Positions 1 through 10,506 of a DNA stretch of 64,000 nucleotides are shown one piece after another (within the stretch, counting starts at the first letter, position 1; every line of letters starts with the position of its first letter). The translations under genes and the position numbers were made by a program. Source of the stretch: Ypsolopha sequella (Eukaryota; Arthropoda; Insecta; Lepidoptera; Ypsolophidae); assembly GCA_934047225.1 (NCBI GenBank), contig OW204012.1, positions 4,278,001 through 4,342,000 on the forward strand, given 5' to 3'. The notes under the pieces were generated by a model. It had not been told where the DNA came from, searched no databases, and saw nothing but the letters and a program-made list of their open reading frames with translations.

Positions 1-1445
1 GAAAAAGCCAAAGGCTCGGACGTTATGTCATTTGTTTGTATCCGACTTTTACCGACAAATACCGAAGTCTTACGAAAGCACCTTCCTTCGACGCGTGACC
101 TTAGACAATCAAAGCGCGTGACGCGACCTTCCTTCCTTTAGGCCATTATTGTTTCGTTGGTTCGTTACGCAAATTGATGATCAGCAGTGCAATAAAATAA
201 AATGAAATGCGTTTTAAAATTTCATCTAATGGCCAGTGGTACCAGTGTTTAACTGTGAAAGTTGTGCCAGCAAGATTGTGTTCAAAAGTTAAGGAATGGT
301 GCATTTTCAAAAATGTGTATTAGTGAAAAAAAAGAAACAATGGCGAAAGGGCGTCTCTAACCGGTATTGGAATTGACTTTTGAGGCCACTTCTAGTATTC
401 ACAAATTGATACCTATGGCAATGAATCAGTAAAATTATGGATATTTGAGGCAAACTTCAGCAACTTGACAACATGTAGCTTTTATTTGGTATAACCCAAC
501 CACTGGGACGGCATACGTCTCATCTGCAATATTTTATAGGTAGTGGTCAGGTTGTAAATGTAAGACTTTTATATTTTATATTTTTATGTCTACCCTGTGT
601 AGAAACTCTGTGCACGCCACTGGTGTAGGAGCCAACATTCCATTATGAACCGCCATATCTTATATGACGATATTATCAGTACCATGGATAAATAAAGGAA
701 GGATAGATTGCTATCTCCTTGTACTGTTCGCAATACTAAAAATAACGTTGCTAGATGGCGTAACTTGTCTCGCTGGAAATAAAATTTGTCTGAAATCGAC
801 GAAATATAGCATTTTACTGTTCTGGTTCATCATATTTATTTATTTTATGAATAAATAAATTTTCATAACATCGCATCAGAAAATGGTGAATTCTTAATGA
901 GGTGTTTTTAATATTTTTTTCATTAAACTTTCGGTGGTAAGCTGGCAATCTAACTAAGCGTGCAGGTGGTTATTCTGGATTCCGGTAGATGGCGCAAAAC
1001 GATCAATTAAACAAAATATTTGCATTAAAATACGCTTTATTTACCTAACACACACTACTCATACATACCGGTGTATAACTTTACTCTTTGACTCAACTGT
1101 CATGCACGGTTGAGCGATTTATCCTAAGATTTATCGTATGCCATGTGTAGCGTATTGTCGTATTCTAGCAAATTTTTGTTTTTGTGGGCGCAGTATAGTT
1201 GCTACACACGCACACACACACACACACACACATCGAATTTCGTTTCATCAACTGTTCGATAGATGGCACTAAGTATGTCACAATTTATCTAGTATAGTAG
1301 CGACATCAAAAATAATAAGTCGAACTACTAGGTACCGGCGAAAATAATAAGTTTTACGAGGGCTTTGTTCTAATGTATGGAGTGAGCAATCTATCCTTCC
1401 TTTATTTATCTATGTCAGTACTTAAGGAGTTATATGACCACATAC
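1..1445. other. Non-coding flank downstream of the AP-3 sigma exons
   Basis: I see no convincing exon here. A (CA)n microsatellite lies at about 1207-1231. The short motif TAGATGGCG recurs (for example near 754, 984 and 1259) and also appears elsewhere in the window, which suggests scraps of dispersed repeats. The missing terminal exon of the AP-3 sigma gene, only a few codons long, could be hidden here but I could not identify it. Confidence 0.5.
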
Positions 1446-4400
1446 CTTGATAGCCTGCGGGAGGTCGGGTAGCTTCATGTCCCGGAACTGCTGCGGCAAA
1501 TTGATGCTCTTGACAGCCGACACCGCACGCGCCGGCGCCGCGCCGATACCCGCCTGCAATGTTATACCTCATGTAAATAGACAGGCCGAGCCAAGTATCT
1601 AACGTCACACCATATACTAAGTATTACTACGTAAAGACTAGCAGTTCCCATACATCAGTTTGTAGCCACAAAAAAAGGTGTAAAATTCTAACGAAATCTA
1701 GATGGCGTTGCTAAATCCTCTAACGAACACGATGCTAAAAAAGTCCGATTGGTGACGCTAGTGGCACAGCGATGTTACGTAACATGAAAATAATTACCAC
1801 TTTGATAAATAGATGGCGCTGAAATATTCACTATTAGTGTTGCCATTTTAGCATCGTGTTTGTTAGAGGATTTAGCAACGCCATCTACATTTCATTAGAA
1901 TTTTACACCTTTTTTTGGCTACAAACTGATGTATGGGAACTGCTAGTCTATACGTAGTGATACTTAGTGTATGATAGGACTCACAACCTATTACGCTGGG
2001 ACGCAATAGTCGTTGGTGAATAGTGGATGTACAAAGTATGTGACTTGTATTTCACAGTCCACACGAACCCCCTCTGTTACCCCTTGGAGACTCATGTCGT
2101 GAAGAATAATAAAGATATACCTCAGCTTTCTGCATCTTGTTCTGCTCCTGTAGCCGACAGAGAATGTCGGCCATGTTTGTCTGCAGCACCATCCCGCCCA
2201 TCACCAACTCATCCAGTACCTGAAAGTCGAAATATTACATGTTTTAAAGTGGTATTTATTAAAATGAATTAGAGCAAAATATGTTTCGAGTTTTCCTGTA
2301 GCCTAAGCATGAAAACATCTCCGTAAAGTTGCGTTTCAAACTACATCAAAATCGTATGGAATCTGGGAAACCTCTCCAATCGGACAGTAGCGGAACTAAC
2401 AGCTACGTATGGCAACCTAAGTTTAGTTTCAAACGCAACAACACGGAGATGTTTTCATGCTTAGGCTACTGGTATTGTATAGGTATATTGTATCACAGAC
2501 CAATAACACTTTTTGCTAATTTCGCAAAAAAAACCTCCCAGCGGGCCTATTATATATCTCTAGTTGCCAACTGGACTAGGTGCGTATCATAAAAAACATA
2601 GATATACTATTGAATTCCGATTATCTAAGGATATGTTTGTACTTGAAGTGAGGACACAGTTCTTAAATAGTTCAATATCCACTAAAGGCAATTTTGAATT
2701 TGAATATTTGAATATTTGATGATAGGCACCCAGTCTAGTTGGCAACTAAAGATACAGAATAGGGGGCTGGTTAATAGACTCAGAGTTGGGCTTGTGTTTG
2801 TAGGGAACACGAAAAATATAGTTCACGAATTTCATAAAAAGCGTTATTGAACCTTTATACCGAGCACTTAGTTAGCACCGAGTCTTTAGTATGAATTCGG
2901 CTGTATCAATAAATGTCACCTTGTATAAATTCAATTCACCTGTAGCCTAAGCGTGAAAACATCGCCATATAGTTGCGTTTGAAACTAAACTTAGGTTGCC
3001 ATACGTAGCTGTTAGTTCCGCTACTGTCCGCTTGGAGCGGTTTCCCAGATTCCATATGATTTTGATGTAGTTTGAAACGCAACTATACGGAGATGTTTTC
3101 ATGCTTATGCGCAGCGTCCGCATGGAAGATGAGGTCCAACTCACAGACATTATCAAAGCTCTTATCCAGTGTTTCTACAAAAATATACATATATAAATTC
3201 AATTCACCTGATGCGCAGCGTCCGCATGGAAGATGAGGTCCAACTCGCAGACATTCTCAAAGCATTTATCCAGCGTTTCTACAAATACCTGAAATTAAAT
3301 TTTAAAAAAATATGATACAAATTTTTAGTATAATTTTGCCTAAAAATACTTACCAAAAACATATTAAATGAAATATATTAGCTAATATTTTATTTAATGT
3401 GTTTTTAGACAAAATTGTAATTAAATTAAATAACAAACATTATTTTACTTTGAACCTATTAAATGCAAAAGAAATAATCTAATAGAACAAAACTTTAAAA
3501 GTACTGATTAATTTAGATGGCGAAAGGGTTACATCAAAATTTGAGGCCCCAGTTAAAATCCTTAGTCAGCTAGGCTTAAATGGCCCATGAAGGTGACAAA
3601 ATAGTAAATTTCATTGTATCCTTCATTTATTCGTCATTCAAACATTTCTCTTAAACAATACGGAAATTGATATAATTTTTTTTATTTCTTAATTGGTAAT
3701 TGCAAATAAAGACTAAAATGCGTAAAATTACCTGAATAAGATCCAAGATTCCAAGTTCGCTCTCAGAAGAGTCCACACAGAAGACAAAATAGAGGGTAGC
3801 GTAATGTCGATAGATCAGTTTGTAGTCTGAACCACCAATTAGGCTGAAAATTAAAATACCACCTAAAAAGCCATTCCACATTCTCAACGAGACTCGCCTG
3901 AAGTGGACAAAGCTATACGAGCAAGGCGATATGCAATAGAGTCTATCTTCTTCACTCATATAGCTTTGTCCCCTTTATAGCGAGATGATAATAAATATTT
4001 TTACTTAATAAAAGCTTTTTTTTTTACCGTTTTATTATATATATATACAGATTCTTACGAATATTATGGTAGAAATTAAATAAAAAAGAAAGTTTTCGAC
4101 ATATACCTAATAGGTTAAGTTTGTCAATTTATTGTTAACTCTATTTTATTTATGATATTATTCCATATTCGACTGACGACGATCCTAAGTGGGTCGAAAT
4201 ATATGTCGAAAATTTTCTTTTTTATTTAATTTCTACCATAATATTCGTAAGAATCTATATAGCGAGAGTCTCACCGAGAATATGGAGTGGCCTTTACATG
4301 TATTTGCCGAAGTCTATCACCAGTTGAAGTGAAAGTATTTGTTAGTTAATTGGGTCTTGATCTAGCTGTCCAGGGTGCATCAGACGTATTTGGAGTAATC

Positions 4401-5204
4401 AGTGGTTGTATATCAGTTTCAGACGTATTTGGAGTGATTGGTGGTTGTGTTTCAGTTTATACTATCTCGGCAGGCTCCTTTCATGCACTATTTTGTCATA
4501 AAATGCAGCTAATGAAAAATATTTCTATCGAAGTCTGTTTGGATACAGTTTTGGTAGTGACATGTACAGATAAGCGTGTTTTGTGTGTATTGCGCTTTTT
4601 GCACCGCTCCCGAAGTTACGCACACTAGAAAAAAAATGTGTGCGTGCATGCACAACCATAGCCAAATGGACTTTGTGAGATAGAATATCTGAATGCTTAG
4701 ATGCCAGATTGTGCCCCCTTATCGACACTCTGACCCATGTTTGTGTTGACTACTAACAGCCAGACTACTGGATATGCCGAATTGTTAGAGCCAGATTATC
4801 AAGCTCCTACTGGATCATGTATGTACACTACAAGTGTTTATTGTTACCTGCCGCCTTCCAGAAAGTTGCACACGTTATCATCGCGTTTGGAGACCAGCTG
4901 GAATGTCTCTTTTATTATCTGTTGCTGCATATCTTCATTCTGAAACAAATAACACCAAATCATATTAAGATAACCTCAATAGATGTCAATACTTTTTATG
5001 TCCCTTTTATAGTGACAATCGTGTATTGTGTATGCGTTATTAATTTCTGTAAGCAGATCAAGGGTATTCAGGGTAAAAAAAATCGATTAAAACAGGATAA
5101 TAGGACTTTAAATAAGGAAACGAGCTTTCACTTACAAAATATTGATAAAACTTCGAAAGCCGAGGCTTTCCATGGTTGTTAAACACTAATATCGCCTTGA
5201 TCAT
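1446..5204 (-). CDS. AP-3sigma: AP-3 complex subunit sigma, six exons (3' end incomplete)
   Basis: Small sigma chain of the AP-3 clathrin-adaptor-like complex. AP-3 sorts cargo from endosomes or the trans-Golgi to lysosomes and related organelles such as pigment granules. CDS exons on the minus strand are 5136-5204, 4848-4939, 3732-3843, 3208-3288, 2121-2219 and 1446-1553. Every intron starts GT and ends AG, and phases agree, including a codon split between exons 2 and 3. The 561 nt give 187 codons; vertebrate AP3S proteins have about 193 residues. Family hallmarks are visible: MIKAILVFNNHGKPRLSKFY at the N-terminus, LVSKRDDNVCNFLEGG, LIGGSDYKLIYRHYATLYF, FCVDSSESELGILDLIQ, VCELDLIFHADAAHQ, ELVMGGMVLQTNM, and PARAVSAVKSINLPQQ near the C-terminus. 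The frame ends at a strong donor (AAG/gtatgt) after PDLPQAIK, so a short last exon probably follows. Reading through instead adds seven codons before a stop. All introns are small and carry MITEs. The start ATG is the one that aligns with the family N-terminus. Confidence 0.95.
1614..1974. repeat. Fold-back element with arms of about 125 bp
   Basis: The left arm (about 1614-1740) contains GACTAGCAGTTCCCATACAT, AGATGGCGTTGCTAAATCC and ACACGATGCTAAAA. The right arm (about 1848-1974) is its near-perfect reverse complement. It lies just upstream of exon 6, in the intron between exons 5 and 6 of the AP-3 sigma gene. No coding potential; a typical MITE architecture. Confidence 0.75.
2299..2468. mobile_element. 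TA-flanked fold-back MITE in an AP-3 sigma intron
   Basis: A palindromic element of about 166 bp with termini GCCTAAGCATGAAAACATCT and its reverse complement, flanked by TA on both sides. It lies in the intron between exons 4 and 5. The same family occurs at 2943-3106. The structure suggests a Tc1/mariner-type non-autonomous element. Confidence 0.75.
2548..2770. mobile_element. MITE of the CTATTCTGTATCT/AGTTGCCAACTGG family
   Basis: One end reads CTATTATATATCTCTAGTTG and the other reads GGCAACTAAAGATACAGAAT AGGGGG. Internal motifs AAAACATAGATATACTAT and ACTAAAGGCAATTTTGAA are shared with copies at 34062-34287, 53680-53893 and 56474-56700. It is non-coding and imperfectly palindromic, and lies in the AP-3 sigma intron between exons 4 and 5. 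Confidence 0.65.
2943..3106. mobile_element. Fold-back MITE inserted at the donor of the duplicate exon
   Basis: Same family as 2299-2468, in the inverted internal arrangement. The left end is complete (TA then GCCTAAGC); the right end stops at GCTTA and lacks the last bases GGCTA. It sits exactly between the intron motif AATTCACCTG and the exon text ATGCGCAG, so it separates the duplicate exon 4 from its splice donor. Confidence 0.75.
3107..3179 (-). pseudogene. Duplicated, broken copy of AP-3 sigma exon 4
   Basis: A second copy of exon 4 (3211-3283 in the intact copy) lies 104 bp downstream in the direction of transcription. The two differ at about five positions in 75. The frame remains open: three differences are silent and two are conservative (Cys to Ser, Glu to Asp). 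The repeat unit includes the flanking stretch TATAAATTCAATTCACCTG, so this is a local tandem duplication. The copy has lost the normal acceptor context. At its 3' end a fold-back MITE (2943-3106) replaces the CAG/gtgaa donor. It therefore looks like a former alternative exon that is now dead, although splicing into MITE sequence cannot be excluded. Confidence 0.85.
4048..4258. repeat. Inverted repeat with arms of about 55 bp
   Basis: The arm beginning GATTCTTACGAATATTATGG (about 4050) is repeated in reverse complement near 4203-4257. The spacer is about 95 bp. It lies in the intron between exons 2 and 3 of the AP-3 sigma gene and is probably a small fold-back transposon. Confidence 0.7.
4383..4461. 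repeat. Short tandem duplication, two units of about 39 bp
   Basis: The motif CAGACGTATTTGGAGT, followed by a GTGGTTGT and CAGTTT stretch, occurs twice in direct orientation in the AP-3 sigma intron between exons 2 and 3. The frame stays open across it, but no known protein is recognisable. Confidence 0.6.
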
Positions 5205-5298
5205 CTTAGTCTAGCGTACTATTATAGCTAAATAACTCTGATTAATTTTAATATTACAAATTTAACAATATTTTCATCAGATCTTCGTGTGAAAACAG

Positions 5299-5325
5299 AA
5301 AATTATCGATAAGTATCGATTCGAT
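5299..5325 (-). promoter_or_regulatory. Possible DRE-type promoter motif of AP-3 sigma
   Basis: TATCGATA at 5304-5311, followed by a second TATCGAT at about 5315, lies about 100 bp upstream of the AP-3 sigma ATG. In Drosophila, TATCGATA is the DREF-binding element of many housekeeping promoters. The position fits, but the assignment is by analogy. The motif could also serve a divergent plus-strand transcript. Confidence 0.4.
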
Positions 5326-5831
5326 TCATTTGAGTTTTGTTTGACGCAAAAGTGGATATATTTGACGTTTACAAAAAAATTGGTCTGTGGTCAAAATTGT
5401 GGGTTACTTCCAGATCACTGCGAGTATGCGACATTTTTATGATGGTGAGGTCTCGTGCCGTGTCTGTTCCCCAATCCACAAGTTTTCATTTCGTATAAGG
5501 TAAGATAATAAAACTATATATGCTTATTACTAATCAAGTTTCAATATATTTTTATTAATTACCTAGTTCTAAAGATATCATTATAGATATGGCCTGAAGA
5601 GCTATAATTCCTTTGCAAAGCAAAAAAATAAAAAAAATCAAGTGTCACTAGGCTGCAGGATTGGATTTTGTAGTATAATTATACTATTTGTACCATATTT
5701 TCATGACATGTAGTATCTAGTATCGTAATGGAACTATACTACGTAAAAATGCCATAATTTTATCTTCAGGCCGACCGACTTGTTTTATTGGTTGAGACGT
5801 TTTGTTTTTTAACATTTACCCTACAATATAG

Positions 5832-5939
5832 GGAATTTGCATCGAATTTATGCCGTCTGACGACATGTTACTTCGAGTCAATGCCAAGGACGAAGTTCCG
5901 ATCGACGAATTGGCTGAGATAGAGATCGAGTTGCCTTAA
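5832..5939 (+). CDS. Possible small terminal exon of a divergent gene (unrecognised)
   Basis: After a candidate acceptor (ACAATATAG/G), a frame of 35 codons runs to a TAA at 5937-5939. It includes MPSDDMLLRVNAKDEVPIDE and an acidic tail, so it looks more protein-like than most random frames here. An ATTAAA signal-like sequence follows. A possible upstream exon ends at about 5500 (ATAAG/gtaag), but the phase that joins it cleanly meets a stop a short way upstream, so the gene model is unresolved. I do not recognise the product. It may be a pseudogene or a chance frame. Confidence 0.3.
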   Translation, partial: GICIEFMPSDDMLLRVNAKDEVPIDELAEIEIELP

Positions 5940-6227
5940 TTTTATTAAATTATGAATATTTTTAGTACATTTTTAAAATTTTCCCTAACAAATAGGCTAT
6001 TTTATTTAAATTCAAAACAAAAATCGACGAAAAACGAAACGTAGTATAATTTTAGCTAAGTAGTATATTTTTATTTCCCATAGACAATAATTTTCCGAGG
6101 GTCTGAATCCAACCCTGCTAGGCTATCATAGTTTTACTTGCTCTACCACTAACTCCTTGTGGCTTTACGCATATGATATAGGAAGTGCATATTTATCGGT
6201 GCCCCTGACGAATAATATTTTGATCTA

Positions 6228-6409
6228 TATACAACGTGTAACAGAAAGCTGTAACCATATTTGAAGAGCTTATTCAGTCAATGGTTTAGAACAACTTTTA
6301 GTTTAGAACAAATCCTGTGTATCGAAAAAAAAATTACTTGCTTCATAGGAAAATGAAAACGAATAAGCTCTTCAAATATGGTTACACCTTTCTGTTACAC
6401 CTTGTATAT
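6228..6409. mobile_element. MITE with ACAACGTGTAACAG termini
   Basis: Inverted termini TATACAACGTGTAACAGAAA and its complement enclose an imperfect palindrome of about 180 bp with the arm motif ACCATATTTGAAGAGCTTAT. A second copy at 21019-21210 interrupts a LINE 3' UTR. The flanking TA or TATA suggests a mariner-type origin. Confidence 0.75.
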
Positions 6410-6955
6410 ATTTAGGGCGGTGCGCAAAGTTTAATAGCGCTTCTTCTATGTCCTGGCTATATAACGGTGCTCTTTCAATGTGGTCGCTAAGGGATTTTTT
6501 GTGTATTTCATGAATTCTGTTAAAATTAAGGAGTCGCCTCGCTTCGCTCGGTTCTTCAAATTTATTTACATGTAAACCTTAAACGACCCACCTCGCTTCG
6601 CTTGTCATCACACCTATTTTTGAATTTTTGTTGAAAGACTTTCGTAAATTATATTTCTTACTCCGAAATTTCGGAATTCTTTGTCTCGTTGAGCTCATTA
6701 AGTAGAGTGGAAATATATATATATTTTATTTTTTTTTTAATCTTCGAAAATAAAGAAATGGGAAGCTATCAAAGTTGTCATTTTTAGACCATTTTTATTA
6801 CGAGGTGTACCTTAAAAACTAAAGTAGTTAGGAATTTGTAGTTTCTGTATAAACTGTTTCTGTTTCAGTTTCTGAACTCTATTGTATGCCCGTCTCTTAT
6901 AAGGCAAAATTAACTTGAAGAATGAGTCTCAAAACAAAACTAAAACATATATTGG
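6410..6955. other. Non-coding AT-rich spacer
   Basis: I see no gene. The motif CTCGCTTCGCTCGG near 6536 and a related one near 6592 resemble the CGCTACGCTCG hairpin of repeats elsewhere in the window (for example near 61200), which suggests a decayed repeat. Confidence 0.4.
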
Positions 6956-7102
6956 TGTCGATTCGGCTTAACCCAATTTAACTTATTTGACAAGACTAAC
7001 CTTATTTTAAGCGTTCTGTCTTTGTCTTTTCGATACGGAAAGAACAAGACAGAAGGCTCCAATTAAGTTTAGTTCTGTCAAATAAGTTAGCCGAATCGAT
7101 AC
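6956..7102. repeat. Small fold-back element
   Basis: GTCGATTCGGCTTAAC at the left and GTTAGCCGAATCGATAC at the right are reverse complements. Internal arms (TTAACTTATTTGACA, TTCTGTCTTTGTC) also pair. About 147 bp, non-coding. Confidence 0.65.
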
Positions 7103-9429
7103 AATTATTAGTATTTATCCTGGTTTTTGGATTAATACTGAGTTTAAACGGTTAAAAATAAATATTTACTGACTGGTGAGTATTTATTCGGATATATACC
7201 ATCACTAGCCACTGGTGATGTGTGCCGCGGCGATCGCTACTATCACCATCGCTCACAAGGATAGGCCATTGAACGCCAGTAGCCCCTTTACACAGTGTGG
7301 GCGATCATGGCCTATTGTGTTTAGTACACAGCACAGAATAACCTTGAAAAATGACAAGCACATGGTAGAAAGTAGAAAAAAAACTCTCGACTCGGCAACA
7401 CTAACCGTTTTGACGTGCGATCGCGTTGCACTCCATCGCACATTAATTTTTGCGAGAAAGAAAATCATATAAAACTTACCGCGTATTGTGTGAAAAACAC
7501 TGTATTTGGTGCTGATTGTGCTTTTTATCAAGTGAATTTGTATACGGATAACGTTAGATGCGCCGCCGGCACCCGAAAGCTGCAAAACAGGTCAGTGAAT
7601 GTTGTTCTTGTCAAATTATTTTGTGATGTCTTTATTTGGATACTGCCGGTTTATAATTTCGTCCAGCGGTGTCGTATGGCTGAATTGTTTTGACCAAATA
7701 TCCACTAGAAAGTCTCTAAGTTAAATCTCGCTTTATTAGACTGGAGATTTCTGGAGAAAAAGTTGGTGAGCGTGGTGTTTATTCTATGTAAAAGTAACAT
7801 GAGGATAGTTGATTTTCCGTTACTAGTACCGCTCGAAGGCTGCACTTGCACTGCGACAACAGCAAATCCGCTACGGTCGTTGGAGACATAGTAGCTGGCC
7901 AAACAAGTAGGAAACTCATGTTTTTTGTGGGTCAAAGTCAACAAAGTTCAGTTTTAGGAAGCGTTTTTTTTTTCATTTTCCATCTGATGTAGTTTGCCGC
8001 GTGAGTAAACTGTATTGTTAAACTAGCCTACAAGGGCGGATCCAGGATTTGACTTTGGGGGGGCTATTCTGATAATCATAAAGTAAAAAAAGTAAGATTT
8101 TAGGCACCTTACGCCTTTAGGCGCTTTTACCAAACCTATCTATACCTATGCTGTCTAAAAGTGCACCCGATGCACCCCCCCCCCTGTATCTGCAAATGCT
8201 TGTTATAAAAAGCCTTTAAAAAGTTATTCTGCTTCTTGTTTTTGTCACAACATATAAATAAAATTGCAATCTTTCAAAAGATTGCTTGCTTGTTTACTTC
8301 ACTTTCAAAACCTCTATGACCTTAGGGATAGACCTAGAGAGTATGAACTAGGTATATCAACCATTTCTCTTATTAGCTGGGGTTGGAATAGGTAGTTTTT
8401 AAGTAACAAATTATGTCAAATTCATGATGAAATTTTAATCTGGATTTACCTTTTAATCCTGAGATTGATAAAATGTCTGGTAAAACTTTTCTTACCTATG
8501 CTGAATACAAAACTAAGTACCTAGCGTAAAACACCTGGCCCCCTACCCTAATAAAAATAGAATAATAAGAAATAAACAGTAAAATAATATTTGATTTCCC
8601 TTCTTAAACAGGCTTAAATTAGGGCTTCATACTTGTCAAGAAGTCGCTTCTGTTAAATTGTATAAATAATTTGCGAGATGTGAGATGACTAAAATATAAA
8701 ATTTGTAAACAAACAACACTTAGGAACAAAAAATCCAAACGAAGCTGTGGATTGAATTTCGCTCATTAGGAAATAAGTAAAAACTAATCTTTGATGCCTT
8801 AAACTTACAAACTATTATTGCCTATCTCGCGGTCAGTCACCGAGAGACAGAGTTTGGAGAATATCTGGACTGGTACATTCTCTAGCATCAATGGGTCAGT
8901 CGCGCTCATACATCAGCTCCTGGTATGTGGCTCCCGCTCCCAGGCGCTTCAGAATCAGAATAATGAGAGCCATTGAGTAACTAGTTTGACAAATCTCTCA
9001 CTCAAGCAATTTTTTTATTATTTTTTATTTTATTTGGGACTTCAACAGCACATACAGTTTTAATGATAATATAGAAAAAAGGAGTACAGTAAATATCGCC
9101 AGTGACAGAAATCCACCGTAAATACAGTTAACAATAATAATTGAACAAAAACATACACGGTGACTTAATCTAGAGATTTAGGTTTCATCACTTAACAAAA
9201 TCATGAGCACACATATATATGTATCTATCTATATGTAAATATAAATATATACATAATATATACATATATATCAATGACTGAATATACCAAATGTCTGATT
9301 AGCGTTCGGAAATATTTTCTTTTGCTCATTCCTCAGTAAAATTTCCTATCATACTTCGTACTTGACTGACACAAGACTACTGTCCTGCCTGGGCTAACTG
9401 ACCAAGAGGTAGTGCAAAATACTCACAAT
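7103..9429. other. Non-coding region with decayed repeats
   Basis: No recognisable gene. A relatively CG-rich patch at 7215-7590 has overlapping open frames on both strands, but none resembles a known protein. A possible donor (AAACAG/gtcagtg) near 7588 could mark a first exon, but this is weak. A poly-C run lies near 8175. A reversed LINE tail (ATTTTATTTGGGACTTCAACA) lies near 9025, with a relative near 61950. Confidence 0.4.
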
Positions 9430-9476
9430 TGATCATTGAGTCAATGCAGAACTCATCTCATTTTCTACAAATTGAA

Positions 9477-9650
9477 AATTATAGATATGGCGAAATATCT
9501 GCAAATTATAGATATGGCGAAATATCTGCAAATTATAGATATGGCGAAATATCTGCAAATTATAGATATGGTGAAATATCTGCAAATGATAGATATGGCG
9601 AAATATCTGCAAATTATAGATATGGCGAAATATCTGCAAATTACAATATA
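9477..9650 (+). repeat. 27-bp minisatellite, six units
   Basis: Six head-to-tail units of ATAGATATGGCGAAATATCT plus seven bases, with two single-base variants. Each unit contains AGATAT...ATATCT, which can form a small hairpin. Because 27 is divisible by three, several frames on both strands stay open; one encodes repeats of NYRYGEISA. This periodicity explains the open frames, so coding is unlikely. Confidence 0.85.
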
Positions 9651-9916
9651 AGTAGTATGACAAAACTAACGAGGCCGCTAAAGATTACCTTCACTTGGCC
9701 CCTGAAGATCACCTTCACACGAATTAGAAGAAGAATTGAGAATTATTAACAACAGATTTTTTTTTCATAACCTCTAGCAGTTTTATTTTTATTGTGAAAA
9801 TATCTTCTGTCCTTTCTAACTTAGGTAGACTTATACACACAGAGTTTTGGCAATAACAATAAAATGATTAGGTATTTATATTTCTACAGTAAAAAGGTAA
9901 ATTATAGACAGACAGG

Positions 9917-10506
9917 TTAAGGGGCTGCACAATGCCAAAATTCAGTCCTGCTCTAATGCATTTGTTTTTTAACTCTCTGACCTGCGGGTCTACCACGTAA
10001 TTCTGATTTTCATCAACATCAACTTGAGATTGAAATTTGACGTGCGTGCGACGACGCCCGCCTAACATGCCATCTCTTTTGCACGCACGTCAAATTTCAA
10101 TCTCAAGTTGATGTTGATGAAAATCAGAATTACGCGGTAGACCCGCTGCTCTCATCAGATGCCGCGCCCACAAAACTTCAGTTATTTTGAAATCGTGGCT
10201 CCATTAGGACATTAACTATAATTTCTTTATGTAATAAAGATGTTTTTTTTAGTTTGTATCTGCATGTGTTGGTTTCGTTTCAATTGGTTTTGAAACATGG
10301 AAACTGAATCACTCTTTTTATGAAATTCTTGCTTTTTTAAAAGTTATATAATTAATAGAAGATTGAAAGTATGTTTACTTATTAAGTGTAATTAATAATT
10401 ACTTTGAGTCACAAAACACGCCATATCTTTTTAAAAATTTTTCCTTCTACATTGACGGAACTGAATCCAATACAAAACTGATGTTTAGCTATGTGGAGCC
10501 CCTTAA
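9917..10506. mobile_element. TTAA-flanked MITE (GGGGCTGCACA family) carrying a nested fold-back
   Basis: Bounded by TTAA, with ends GGGGCTGCACAA and TGTGGAGCCCC, a piggyBac-like pattern. Uninterrupted sequence homologous to the 421-bp copy at 50228-50648 is split by a second fold-back element at 9986-10144. A third copy spans 57680-59553. No transposase is visible. Confidence 0.75.
9986..10144. mobile_element. Fold-back MITE (GGGTCTACC family) nested in a TTAA MITE
   Basis: The arms begin GGGTCTACCACGTAATTCTG and pair almost perfectly across about 159 bp. The sequence flanking the insertion can be rejoined to match the uninterrupted copy near 50288, with CTGC apparently duplicated. Other copies are at 54408-54570 and 58341-58511. 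Confidence 0.8.
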
